Assembly (NCBI GenBank): GCA_025331445.1
Contig: JAIWNE010000123.1
Location: 35,429 to 99,428, forward strand
Length of the DNA stretch: 64,000 nt
From: Blakeslea trispora
Lineage: Eukaryota > Mucoromycota > Mucoromycetes > Mucorales > Choanephoraceae
Direction: 5' to 3'
In this document: piece by piece, positions 11,870 to 25,716 of the stretch
How the letters are laid out: each line of letters opens with the position of its first letter
How positions within the stretch are numbered: position 1 is the stretch's first letter
Translations under genes and position numbers: made by a program
The notes under the pieces: model-generated
Databases searched by the model: none
Told to the model about the DNA's origin: nothing
Seen by the model: only the letters and a program-made list of their open reading frames with translations

Positions 11870-12919
11870 ATAGAAGTCTCTTCTTTTACTTCGAAATCTG
11901 GTTTTTGACCAGTACTTGTAAACACCTTCATCCTTTGTATACTCTTAATTGCTTTCATCATTTAATATTTAATCCAAACAATCTGCTTTCACGAGCAGGG
12001 TAAACAAATCGGTTGTATATCTTGAAACTTATCTATTTACAGCCATAATTAAAATAATCTACAAAGTTTGTTATGGTAAACCTTGTCAATACAATACTAT
12101 AGAGATTAATTCATAGGGGGGAGTTAAGCTATTATTATGTTTAAGAGAAAGCTTCAATATATTCAATCATAGGCTAGTCAGTTTCAAAAGGTGAATGGAC
12201 TGTTTCCTGCAAAAAGCAAATTAGTTTCTGCTTCACTATTACTGAAAGACATAACATTGCTTAGAGGATGACTCATTTGATCCTTTAGCTATTGTTGTGC
12301 TGAACAATGTTTGTTCAGCTATCTCTTTTTCTTTTGACCAACAAAATATAGGCATTTGCATATTGCTAGCCAGGAATGCAATATAAAACTTGATGCTTAT
12401 TTTATTCAACTATTCTAGAATCAAACAAACCTTTGGCCTTTCATAACCTTGGTTCATTGGATAATCTAGCCGCATTCTAGAACATTGAAAAGCTTTTTAA
12501 ATTCGCATGCACTATTTGATAAAGCATTCAATTCTCTATTGTCATTAAAAACTCATATTTTTTTTTACACAAGCAAACTTTAAATCCTCGCACTACTTTC
12601 CCAAACTTTTTAGTGTAATATGAAAACTCATTTAAGTTCGAGTAGAAACTTTGAGTAGTATTTTGGATCTTAAAATCAAACTGATATCCCGAAACAAAGA
12701 GATACATAAAGAAGAATAGCCTTATTGTGATGACTCTCTGGCAGAATCGTAACTAGTGTCTAGATAAGACAAAAGAAAACAAACTAGATACACAACTTTT
12801 GAAAAGCAATCATGCCAAAAAAAATAGGTACGGTGCGCCCACTTTCAGTTTCTTTTTTGAAATCAACAAAATAGCCATAGGTCGCTGAAAGGTAGGACAT
12901 GGTTAACCAGGTACTGAAA
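11870..12919. other. Intergenic, nothing recognised
   Basis: 3' flank of the Rua1-domain gene and AT-rich spacer up to the LINE fragment. No coding signal seen. Confidence 0.45.
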
Positions 12920-13830
12920 TCAATGACAATCTAGTGGAGTTATGTAACAATAAAGAAAAATAAACGGAAGAAAAAAGAAGACAAAAAGGGGGTGTAGGAA
13001 GATTATTCTTATCCCGGCGCGGTGGAGAGTCTGTAGAGTAGGTTTAATGGAAGAGGTGTTTACGATGAGTCTAATTGTCTGGTCAATGATTGTATCTGGG
13101 GCTATCAGGATGGAATTAAAATGTAATTTCCAGTACACCCGCCATATTGCCCAATGACTAGTGAGAACTACAGTAAGAAAGTGATATCTAGAGATGGAAG
13201 GCGAGTATGGTATTCTTTGCTGTAAGAGAGTGTCATATATATCAGGAGGCTGCAAAAAGTAAAAAGGAAAATAGACAGTGAGTAACTCAACCCATATACC
13301 CCACTGGATTGGGCAGCTCACAGTAAAGTGTCATTGGTTGGAATTCACTATACTCATTATAGTAAGACGACTGTTAGAGGGAAACAACTATTGGAAGATT
13401 TGGTAAGCCAGAAAGTGGAGTAGAATGTACCAAAACAGTTTTAATGTCTGCTGTGGGATATGGATCCTGCGAGTGAGTGAACCCGGTAGAAGGTATTGTC
13501 GAAAAGCAATAGAAGAATATCATCTCCAAAGATTATAACTGGCCAACTGTTGTTATAGGGAAGAAAGGTCTGCCCGAGTGAGTCTTACAACAGTAGGGTT
13601 AGAGAGGTGTTGGGACACAAAAGGAAAATATTTCATGGAATAATCGGCTATTACTTTTCGATAGAGCCAGAATAAGAGAGAGGGAAGTGGCTATATGCGC
13701 TTGACCGGCGTATGCTAAGTTAGTGAATTTCAGGAAGAAGGTGAAATAAGGATGACACAGCGATCTGAGTGTGTCTATAAAGCCAGTGATCATTTGGTAC
13801 ATGCACAGAGATTCGACAAAGTGAGAAATG
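12920..13830 (-). mobile_element. Decayed LINE fragment, C-terminal region after the reverse transcriptase
   Basis: The minus strand holds broken pieces of the region that follows the RT palm in fungal non-LTR elements. At about 13802-13599 there is LTNLAYAGQ-type sequence with 'AGQAHIATSLSLI', matching the common 'LSIRGRATVANTLI' block of the thumb. At 13321-12920 a longer frame has VLTSHWAIWRVYWKLHFN and PDTIIDQTIRLI, resembling the C-terminal 'WAIWRAHWRFHF' block seen in mucoralean LINE proteins. Frames change between pieces and stops occur. GC content is a little higher than the surroundings. The element is inactive and probably unrelated in insertion to the fragment at 6.7 kb, though both lie on the minus strand. 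Confidence 0.6.
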
Positions 13831-14765
13831 CAGTGATAGCGAGAGATGAATGTGATCCAAAGAGGAAGGAATATCTACTGCACCGCTGGTTCGTTAAATT
13901 GCTCTGTCTGGACTAGTACCTACAGCAGGTTGCGTGAGGTATGACCGCTTCTCTATTTCTTTGTAGTGCAAGGAAACAGTATCTCATTATTCGCTTTAGA
14001 ATAGCTTGTATTGAATGTCATACTATAGCTAATTCCGAGTTTTCATAAAGCATAAGAAGAGCGCTTTCTGAATTAATTTTTGAGGTCTTTGATATGACTT
14101 GATACAGTTTGATAACTGGCTTGTTTGAAGAAGAAAAAATAAAGAGAAATCAGTCATTGGAGCTAGATTACTGGGTTATGTTCTTTCCAGCAAACAGCGA
14201 TACACCAGACAAGAGATTGAACAAGAGTAGAAATATAAATGAGTTGAAAATAAACCAGAGCTTTTTCAAGAACATTGCAAATTGTATCTCAATCTTCCGT
14301 TGTGAGTTCATCCCAGTAATGCCTGAATATACGACTATGATGGGGGTGTAAGAATTCTGGATATCCGGTAAGTTTTGCAAATACAACATTCGATATTCAT
14401 TATGAATGTCTTTCTCTTTTGTTTTATACATTTTCTTCTCTTTTCTTTTCTTTTGTATACTATATTCTTCAATATGAGTAGATCTTCCGAGAAACCATAC
14501 CCTTTTCATTATATTGCTCACTGTTATTTTCAGACCTCATTTCTTATTGATTTTACTTTCGACTTTTTCTTAGAGAAAAAAAATCAGCTCACAAACTAAT
14601 TTAATTGGTCTATAAATAAGCAGAACTGCTCCAATCTGAAATTGAAAGCTGCATTATCTGTGCCAATATAAAAAGGACACATAGGAGTCATTTTCTAACT
14701 TGTAACTTTTTTTTTCTTTTTTTTTTCTTTTATTTATCTTTACCTTGAATTATTAAAGCTTAATC
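13831..14765. other. Intergenic and ERO1 promoter region
   Basis: No gene is recognised. The last 60 bases before the ERO1 start are a pyrimidine-rich tract (about 14707-14742) typical of fungal core promoters and 5' UTRs. Confidence 0.45.
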
Positions 14766-16865
14766 ATGCAACCAATTAAGCTATTACTGTACAGTGCTAG
14801 CTTTGCTTGTTTAGCTATCTCACCTTCGTTACAACATACAGCCAAGGGACCTCAGCACCCTTTACAAGAACCAGCACCTGTTGAATTTGTTGAAACTGTG
14901 CTGCAAAACAACGCACCAAAAGATTATTGTAACGTGAGTAAAGAAACAAGCAAAATAAAAACGACATGTGTTTTGACAGTTTATTCCATATTAGCCTCAA
15001 GGTCAGATCAAAGACACTTGCTGTGACTATCAAAGTATTGAAGGCATTCAATCAGACGTATTCGAAAAGATTCAAGATTTAGTGAGGACAAAGTTTTTTC
15101 GATATTACAGAGTATGCTGGTAGAGATGAAATGGAAATTACTTGAGACTCATCTCTATTTAATAACATCAAGGCTGACCTTTGGAAAGAGTGCCCTTTTT
15201 GGAATGAAGATGCACTCTGTACAAACCGTGACTGTTCCGTAGCAACAACAGACGAAGTAAGGAAAACAAAAGCAATGAATGCGCAGAGCTAATGTGTTGC
15301 ATGACAAATCAATAGAATCTACTACCTGCTGATTGGAGGAAAGATGCATTGAGTAAAATTCAATTACCAGCAAAGGGATTAGTAGGACAAATTAAATCCA
15401 AGCAACGTGTGTGTGTGTAACTCAAAAAATATGTCTTTGTAGTTATATCAGCCATTTGATCAATGCTCATATAAAGACCAAGACTTTTGTTTAGTAGACG
15501 ATCAGCTAGATTCAGATAGTAAGAAGAACAAGGACGAAGAAAACAGAACTGTTTATTGACTTGATCTTCACATTAGGCGTTGTATATATTGATTTGACAG
15601 AAAACCCCGAACGATTCACTGGTTATGCAGGTCCATCTTCAGCTAGAGTTTGGAGAGCAATCTACGAAGAAAACTGTTTCGATATTGTACATCAGATGAC
15701 AGAAGGCTGCGAGACTTGCAATAATATCATGAATTTAGGGCAGAAGCAGCTCAAGACATCTATACCAGCTCAATCTAAACTTAAGAGCAATCCATTTGCA
15801 CATGTACCTGAGAAGAAGGACGAATTACATCAGTTTCTAAACAACTTGGCTGAAGAAGCAGATGGTGGGCTTCAAAGCAATGACGAAGTATGTTTAGAAA
15901 AACGTGTCTATTATCGATTGATTTCGGGACTTCATTCTTCCATCTCGATTCATATCTGCAACGAGTGGTTTTATAGAGATACTGGCGTATGGGTAAGAAA
16001 AAGAAAATGAGGGCAAATTACAAAGAGGGAAGAGGATGATCTGAACTATTATCTATTTTAAAGGGCCCCAACTTGGATTGTTTTGTCAACCGTATTGGAT
16101 CGCATCCTGAGCGCTTGCAAAATGTTTACTTTGGTTATGCTCTTTTGTTAAGAGCTGTCAAGAAAATGGGCCCCTATCTGGAAAGATACGAATACCGCAC
16201 CGGAAGTGATGAACAAGACAAGCAGATCCATGGCATGGTACAGGATTTGATCAAGAGTACTGAGGCTTGTTCATCCACATTTGATGAAAAATCAATGTTC
16301 AATGGCCCTGATGCAGTTTTACTTCGACAGGAATTTAGAGATCATTTCAGAAACGTCTCTAAAATCATGGATTGTGTCGGATGCGAGAAGTGTAGATTAT
16401 GGGGCAAAATTCAAACTGTTGGTTTGGGTACTGCCTTAAAGGCTTTGTTTTCTTATGAAGACAACACATTAGAGTAAATTATATACCTTTGTTTGAACTG
16501 AAAGAAAAGATACTGAAATTTATTTTTTTCTTAGCCCTATTCAAAACCCTAACCTTTTTGAAAGAGGCGAAATTGTAGCACTTTTTAATACATTCAATCG
16601 ATTTTCTGAAAGTGTTCAATCCATCAAAACGTTTAGAGACTTGTACAAGAAGAACATGATGCCCAAGGTAAAAAACAAGCAGAAATAAAAAAAAGGGAAC
16701 TTTAGTTAAATGTTATCAACTTATTTACAGGAACAATCAAAATGGACAAAGGCTTTACAAGAAATTCAACAAGTATTGATTGTAGCTATCAAACAACTCA
16801 AAAGTTGGCATATTCCCATCCCAAAATCAATTGAAGTCTTAATCACAAGCAAATTGATACAATAA
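14766..16865 (+). CDS. ERO1: ER oxidoreductin ERO1 (protein disulfide oxidase)
   Basis: FAD enzyme of the ER lumen that re-oxidises protein disulfide isomerase and passes electrons to oxygen. Nine exons join in phase: 14766-14933, 14995-15111, 15173-15256, 15316-about 15411, 15443-15518, 15577-15992, 16064-16472, 16535-16667 and 16731-16865. The start opens a signal peptide. Landmarks are KDTCCDYQSIEGI, DLWKECPFW with CTNRDC, ENPERFTGYAGPSSARVWRA, EENCF, GPNLDCFVNRIGSHPERLQN (FAD-binding helices), YFGYALLLRAVKKM and the C-terminal active site CVGCEKC, the CxxCxxC motif, followed by RLWGKIQTVGLGTALKALF. The C-terminus is soluble. The stop lies 6 nt from the stop of the convergent HemW-like gene. 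Confidence 0.95.
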
Positions 16866-16871
16866 ATCTCT

Positions 16872-18917
16872 TTAATCTTTTCTTATCAATCGAGGCAAAA
16901 TAGAATCAATCCTCTCCAAGCCTGCTTCAGTTGGCCTAATTCCACCTTCTGACCATTCATATTCCAACTCTTTTGGTACGTAACTGAACATCTGAGGATC
17001 TGTCTTGTTGGATTCATCTACAAGAAAGCCTGCTTCTATAAACATGTCTAATGCTTGTCTATCGATAAACTAAAGAAAAATGAGTGCTTCAATCGCTGAA
17101 AAGAATAAGAAATTTTACATCATCTAACGATTTCCCGTTCGTCATTGTTCTGAACCTTAATCTTGGAATACCCATACGTGTACGTAAACCGAACACAATC
17201 AGTTCCTAGAGAAAGAAAAAAAAAAAAGACAATAAGATGTGTGTCTATATTGATACATTCAAATATACCTCGGCCATGTCTTGTGATGAAATAGGCTGAA
17301 ATTTACGTATACCCTCGCCCTCAGACTCACACAAAACCATGTATTTCTCAGGGTGAAATTCCTATAGATGCAATTAACGATCGATTGTCTTTTCATTTCT
17401 TTTTGATTTTTTTTTCTTCTACTTACCCCGAATGTTCTTTCACGTACATGATCATTCGTCAATCTTCCGTGAGCGCCTGGTCCTATACCTAATTGGGAAC
17501 AAGATTGCCATTAATATGATCTGGAAAAACGATTCAAGAAAAAAAAAAGTTTACTCGCCTAAAAAGTCCATGCCTTGCCAATACGAAAAATTGTGTCGAC
17601 TGATCGACTGTTGATGCCTTGCGAAACTTGAGACTTCATATTGCGTAAATCCGTGTTGTTTGGCAACAGTGATCGTATTCTCATACATATCAGCCGCTAC
17701 ATCTGAATCTGATATGCCCTTAACAATGCCCTTCATCACTTGCTTGTGTAGACTGTGAGAGACAAAAGCATGTTAAAGGAGTGTTTTTTTTTTTGGTTTA
17801 TCAATTGCAATGTCATACGGTGTACTTTTCTCCAATGAAAGCTGGTACATTGAGAGATGGTCTCCTGCTAAACCAAGTGCTTTCTTTTTTTTTTCAGCAA
17901 AATCAAAAACTTGGGCCAACTCATGTTCAATTTACCTCTAGTTCTCTCTGCCAGGCTTTTTTTCGTTTTCATCAGATTTAAGAGAGTCAAAAAAAAAAAG
18001 AGAAAAATCTGATAGTCTTCTTACCTTCAGCTGTCTGTCCAGGACGAGCATAAATCATATCAAAAGTGACTCTGTGTGGTTGAAAGATTTCTTTGGCTAT
18101 AGAATTGCCTTTGTAGCTTCATCTCCCGAATGATTTCGTCCCAACAACTTGAGATCGATTGAATTGAATGATTGTACACCGAGCGAGAGTCGGTTGACGC
18201 CTACATCTCGAAACTCCTTAAGCTGGTCTGTCTCAATAGACTATATGTGACAAAGGAGGGAGGGGTGGTAAGAAAATGGAAATAAAATAAAACAATCTAC
18301 ATTACAGTGGGATTGGCTTCCATGCTGATTTCAGTCTGATCGTGAATACTTGTGTATCGACCTATTGTATTTAGAAGGTGACAGATGACAGATGACTGTT
18401 GCTGTTAAACAATTGCGATCTACAGTGTTGTACTTGATAACAAATGATACCTTAGCTAGGCCTAAAAAAACATCATCAATTCACCCCTTAACCCCATCAG
18501 TTATCTCATATTGATCTGTATAGTTTCTGGGAGGCTTACTCGGCGTTCCTCCTCCAAAATAGATGGAATGAAGCTTTCTTTTCTCTAATTGATATGTAGG
18601 GTGGGTTAGGAAATAAGTCAACTCAGTTGCCATAGCATTGGCAAGTCGCTCATAAGGTGGATTGATGGGATTGATGTATTTGTTGAAATTACAATAAGTG
18701 CATTTGCTACACATACACAAGAATAAGTTCAAATATCAAAGAAGGCCTTCTAAAGATGATACCTTTCACAATAAGGCCAATGGATGTAAATAGAGAATGG
18801 CTGTGCTATTGTTTTTTCTTTCAAGACTGTTTCAAACTTTGAGCCAATTTCAAGGAAGAGGGAGGACATATGACAATTACCTTTTGTCTGTTGTCTCAAC
18901 ACATTAGATAATCTCAT
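16872..18917 (-). CDS. HemW/RSAD1-like radical SAM protein, with an apparent internal frameshift
   Basis: HemN-family radical SAM protein; HemW members bind heme and are thought to act as heme chaperones in mitochondria rather than as coproporphyrinogen oxidase. The start MRLSNVLRQQTK could be a short mitochondrial presequence. The spliced sequence reads FSIYIHWPYCESKCTYCNF, giving the CxxxCxxC cluster motif, then IYFGGGTPS, EISMEANPT, VNRLSLGVQSFN and FDMIYARPGQT. One exon is only 11 nt (18451-18461). In the middle exon, near 18097-18107, the frame breaks: an in-frame TAG follows KAI, and the homologous reading resumes in another frame with AKEIFQPHRVTFD, one base missing. No intron can repair this without removing conserved residues. 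Either the gene is damaged or the assembly has an indel. Confidence 0.8.
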
Positions 18918-20792
18918 TTCAAAATAAAAAAGACAAAAGAAAGGATATTTTTTTGTGTGTGTGACAAGGGACTCCCTAAAAGTTGAAAGTCAGATAGCAG
19001 AGAGAGAGAGAAAGAGAAAGTTTAGCGGAGCTCTGTTTATCATCGTGTGGACAGCGTATGGTCTAACAAAGATGACAATGTGTTCACACACTGTGTACGC
19101 TTCGTGTATAAATCGCATCTTTTTGAACAAGTTCATTATAAATTCATGTATAATCAATCTATTGTATCTCTTGAATGTATACAAGTACAAGTGCAATGAA
19201 CGACTTTGTGCCATTTGAACGTTTTTCATCAAAGACACAATGTCTCTTTTCGATCATCAAATACGCAAGACCTGTCTGTAGTTACTTTTTTTTTTTGCCT
19301 CTGTTTAAAACAAGCAAAATTGCAACAATAGGAAGATCAAGACACAAATCACAATAAACTTCTTCTGCTTGCTTCGATTTTTCACTCAACTTTCTTGGTT
19401 TGACTGAGCTAAGCAAGGTAATACAAACCGTCCAATTTCACTGACAGAGATGGCTTTTTGTCTTCTTGCTCCCACAGAGAAAGTAAAGTCGAATGCAAGG
19501 AATAAAAAAGAAACAATTAATATAATATAGTATTGATTGCTTACTATTTCATAAACTAAAGAAAAAGTGATTTGTCTCATATTCGATTAAAAGCCTCTCT
19601 CTTTCTCTGTTCGATACAAGCTGATGCTGAAGCAACCCACCAAGTGGAATGTGATACTATTTCCCGAGATCTATTCTTTTCTCTCTCTGTGCTATTTCTT
19701 TCTGTCTTGTCTTGTCTCTTTGTTTAACGTTGAGTTGGTAGATTGTCTTGTATTCATTTTGGTGATCTTTTTCTTGTATCATTTCCATATCTAGGAATTA
19801 AGTTTTTTTGTAGCTTTTCTTTGGGTCAAAGTAAAGCACAAATAAAATTGTGGCTAAAGAAACGTCAGTGCCTAAATGCAATTAATTGATTGAACATAAA
19901 CATATGATCAAAAGGGCAAAAGATCAATACACTGTCTTTGTTAGGGTCTTGAGAAGCAGGTAATATATTACCGTTCGCATAATTTATTAAATGAAGGATA
20001 TGTGTCTATCGAGAAACTCACCTGACATTTAAATTGATCCTATCTTGCTGCTTTAAGTTATCACAATGCTGATTGATACACACACGTATAACAAGATCAT
20101 GACCATATAGTTTTCAATGATGGTGAAGGAAGGGGAATAATGAGCCAATCATACCACACAGAATGCTAGCTGTTTCAAAAAAAAGTGATTAAAAAGAAAA
20201 AGCATGGTAAAAAAAGGAAACTAAACAGTTGCTACAAGTCAAGCGGAATGAGTGAGGTTGTGTACCGGCCAACAAACAAACTTTAACATGTTGTAACATT
20301 TCTTTATTTTTAATCATTTCAGTGAGTTATAAATAATTTTTCTTTTTCAAAAAAAAACCGATTTAACTTTGTGTATGCGATAGTCTATTGTAGCTTTAAG
20401 AGAGAGAGAAAAAACACTAGCGCTTGTATAACAGTTGATGTTGGTTCGAAGTTCCAAAGTGCAACTTTAGGTTACCTTAAATGGAGAAAGCACGAGCAGC
20501 TAAAATCCATTGCCTAATTTATTCACATGAAGTTAACATTGTTCAATTTAATAATAGCTTCTAAAACTCTTTCTTGGTTTAACAATCAGAATTCAGCCTG
20601 TTGTAAAAAAAAAAAAAAACTTTCTTTATTTCTTATTCTTAGATGGGCATAAGGTTGATTTTAATAATAAAATTTGGAGGGAAAAAAAAAAAAGAGATAT
20701 TGAGGCCAGCGTAAACATTAGGAACAAAGGGTATCTAGTAAATAATTAAATAGGTAAAAAAAAAAGGGGGGAAACATAAAACAGTATAGAAA
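18918..20792. other. Intergenic between HemW-like and bHLH genes
   Basis: AT-rich with short GA and CT microsatellites (about 19002-19018 and 19678-19690) and poly-A runs. No gene recognised. The proximal part should hold the HemW-like promoter. Confidence 0.45.
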
Positions 20793-22541
<1,749 letters not shown>

Positions 22542-23854
22542 CACTTTGATGAAGAAAAGAACTATTTGTATTCGAGAAATAGTAAATCAAAAGAAAAGAA
22601 GAAAAAAAAGTCAAAGAAATAAACGAAAAAAAATCAAGGATTGTCTGTCTTTTTTATAGTTGTCTAGAAAGTGTATCTAATGTAGATTTTGAAGGTCGGA
22701 CAGTCCGGAGGCGTATGACATTTATGCCTCTTTTTTTTTTGTTCAAGATAAAGTTAAGAATCTTGACCCACCAAAAAAGAAAGAGAGAAAGGTTAAAAGG
22801 TACAATAGAGTTATTGCTTTGATCGATCGAATACTTTGAACCTCCCCCCCCCATTGATCACGTAAGGAATAGTCTTTTTTGGAAAAAACAGAATATGGGT
22901 TGTAACAGTTTCAAAAATCGCATAATAGTATTTATTGCTTCGATCTACATAGGATACAATGGTTCTCTCTCTCTCCCCCCCTTTTTTTTTTTTTTGCTTC
23001 CTAAATTAGCTTTATTTGTTCATCTACTTTAATTCATTGTCTCCCCCCAAAAAAAATATATATATCGTAAACAATTAATTACTATGTTTTTTCTTTGAAT
23101 TAATGTATATTAAACTAGATTGAAATACCATGATTTGCAATAGTTGTGACACAATTGGATAGCCGTGTAGCAAGCATGACTTTTTTCAGCTTCATATCTA
23201 CAACTACAATACAATAAAAGCTTATTGCAGCATTGTTCCAGTAAATTAAGATCATGTTAAGATTTGAACTTTAAGAGTGCATAGGATATATATGGAAATA
23301 TAGGAGAGGGCTCAGACACTTTTTCATTATTGTCTTTAAGTTACAATTGTTATTTTCCTCGATCGATCCCTATACAGCTGTACAACACACATTTTCTCAA
23401 AAGTCAAAAGTTACGCTACAAATTACTTTTTTGAACACTGTTAGATTCCCTTTTGTTTTGAATTAGCTAGTGTTTTAAAGTTTATGAATATGCAACAAAA
23501 TAAGAAAAAGTAAAAAAGATTATCCCCTTTTTGATGCTGAGAATCAAAGAGAGAAAGTTGATTGATCAGCATTGACTGAATGAATTGCGCGGTGATAACG
23601 AAGCGAATATTCAAGAAAAGTTGGTTAAAGACACGTCAAGTAATCCAAGACTTGTGAATGCACTGACACTATGTTTAGCTGCACACTACTTTAACCATCA
23701 GAATCTAGATAGGAGGTGGCTCTTGTACCACGTGGATCCTTCTACTTTTACAGTAAATGACGGCATTAAAAAAAAAATACTATTTTGTACCTGTCATTTT
23801 TTTTTTATTTATTAGCATACAAGAAAGATATAAAACAAAAAACAAAAAAGAATT
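22542..23854. other. Intergenic: bHLH promoter and 3' flank of the lysyl-tRNA synthetase gene
   Basis: Contains C9 (22844-22852), a CT/C/T tract (about 22963-22995), and an inverted CGG-N5-CCG site at 22697-22707. No gene supported. Confidence 0.45.
22697..22707. promoter_or_regulatory. CGG-N5-CCG inverted triplets upstream of the bHLH gene
   Basis: The 11-mer CGGACAGTCCG lies about 155 bp upstream of the bHLH start codon. Inverted CGG triplets with fixed spacing are the binding pattern of Zn2Cys6 fungal regulators. It is the sequence alone that suggests this; a chance match is possible. Confidence 0.25.
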
Positions 23855-25716
23855 CTAGTTTTCTTCAGGCTTCATGGCGGGGAACAAAAGAACCTCCTTG
23901 ATATTGTTGGAGTTGGTCAAGAACATGGCAAGACGATCAATACCCATACCCCAACCACCAGTAGGAGGAAGACCAAATTCGAGAGATTGACAGAAATTTT
24001 CATCGATCAATTGAGCTTCGTCATCACCAGCAGCCTTTTGGTTAGCTTGTTCAGCGAAACGATCGCGTTGATCGAAAGGATCGTTCAATTCAGTGTAAGC
24101 ATTACAGACTTCCTTGGTAGCAACAAACAATTCGAAACGCTCACAGAGACCAGCACGATCACGGTGCTTCTTGGCCAAGGGAGACATCATTTGAGGGTGA
24201 CCAGTGATGAAAGTAGGGCTGATACAGGTGCTTTCGAGGTATTCACCAACCAACTTATCCAACATACGGGCATTAGTACGAGGAGCAGAACAGTCAATGT
24301 TGTTCTTGATAAGAATATCAGACAAGAACTTGTTGGTCTCTTGAGTATGGAGTTGGTCTCCAGGAGGGAAGGTGACATTCAACTTCTCTTCCAAGGTAGT
24401 GATCATATCAATACGTCTGAAGGGAGGAGTGAAGTCAATGTCCATGGTGGGACCATCAGGACCTTGAGGGTGGTATTGAACTTGGTACTTACCAAAGAGC
24501 TTCTTGACCATACCGGAAATAAGCTCTTCAGTCATGTCCATCAAATCAAACATATCAGCATAAGCCATATAGAATTCACAGGTGGTGAATTCAGGGTTGT
24601 GAGTCAAATCGATGCCTTCGTTACGGAATTGACGGCCAATTTCATAGACACGGTCAAGACCACCTACTACCAACATCTTCAAGTACAATTCAGGGGCAAT
24701 ACGCATAAACATGTCCAACTTGAGATCGTTGTGATGAGTGACAAAAGGTTTGGCAGTGGCACCACCAGCAATAGTGTTCATCATGGGAGTTTCGACTTCA
24801 AGGAAGTTACGTTGGTCAAGGAAAGAACGAACGTAGGTGATGATCTGAGAACGAATCTTGAACTTGTCACGAACAAAGTTGTTCATGATCAGATCAAGGT
24901 AACGTTGACGGTATCTGAGTTCCATATCCTTGAAACCATAGTTGGCCTTGGGCAACATACGAAGACAGGGAGACAAGAGAGTGACCTTCTTGGGGAAGAT
25001 GGACAACTCACCACGCTTTGTCTTACCAGGAACACCCTTTACACCAACAATATCACCACGTCTCAAAAGATCGTGAATTTGAGCATAATCGTCACCTTCG
25101 TTATCTTGAAGAGAAGCCATGATTTGGATCTTGGTGCCTTCACCATGCAAATCGTAGAATCTCAATTTGGCACCAGAGGCACGCTTGTTGTGAATACGAC
25201 CAGCAACAGTGATTTCTTGATCGTCAAGACGGTCACCAGCTTCCAACTTGTTGAACTTTTCAATGAATTCGGGAAGAGATAATTCAACTTGGAATTTGTG
25301 AGGGTAAGGTTCAGGGTTAGCATCTTGACGAAGCTTGTTGATAGCCTTGGAACGTAACTCAAAGTATTGCTTTTATGCTTATTAGCTTTCTCTCTCTCTC
25401 TCTCTTTTTTTTTTTATCTTTTGAAGGCACTCTAAACAAAACTTACGTTGGGGTTTAATTCCTCTTCACCCTCCTCTTCACTCTTGGCCTTGACTTCCTT
25501 GGGAGGAGCAGCAGCAGCCTTGGCAGCCTTTTGAGCTTCCTTGGCACGAACCTTTTCACGTCTCTTGAATTCGCTATGAAGAAAACTCTGTTAAGACTCT
25601 GTTGTAGTTGTCCCTTTTTCTCTGCAAGTTTCTCTGTGTTATACGTACGACTTGGAGATCATTTCTCCTGTGACGGGGTCCTTTTGAAGGTTCTTTTGAT
25701 CAACGTTTTCAGACAT
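23855..25716 (-). CDS. KRS1: Lysyl-tRNA synthetase, class II, cytosolic type
   Basis: Charges tRNA-Lys with lysine using ATP. Three exons: 25716-25649, 25573-25447 and 25369-23855, joined in phase. The N-terminus has the eukaryotic Lys/Ala/Glu-rich extension ([19 protein letters not shown]). Next comes the OB-fold anticodon-binding domain ([20 protein letters not shown]), then the class II motifs: motif 1 around [17 protein letters not shown], motif 2 at [26 protein letters not shown], and motif 3 at [20 protein letters not shown]. It ends [11 protein letters not shown]. Full length, about 569 residues, matches fungal cytosolic enzymes. Codon use is strongly biased to C/G-ending preferred codons, unlike most neighbours, consistent with high expression. 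Confidence 0.97.

Noticed and set aside
20445..20465. GGTTCGAAGTTCC, resembling a tRNA B box
   Set aside because: No acceptor stem, anticodon arm or A box could be placed around it.
23585..23815. 76-codon frame downstream of the lysyl-tRNA synthetase gene
   Set aside because: Ends in a Lys/Phe-rich stretch from homopolymers, with no motif or start context.
23987..25282. 431-codon open frame on the + strand
   Set aside because: It is the antisense of the lysyl-tRNA synthetase exon. The strong codon bias of that gene removes antisense stops. The translation has no motif, while the sense strand has all class II synthetase motifs.
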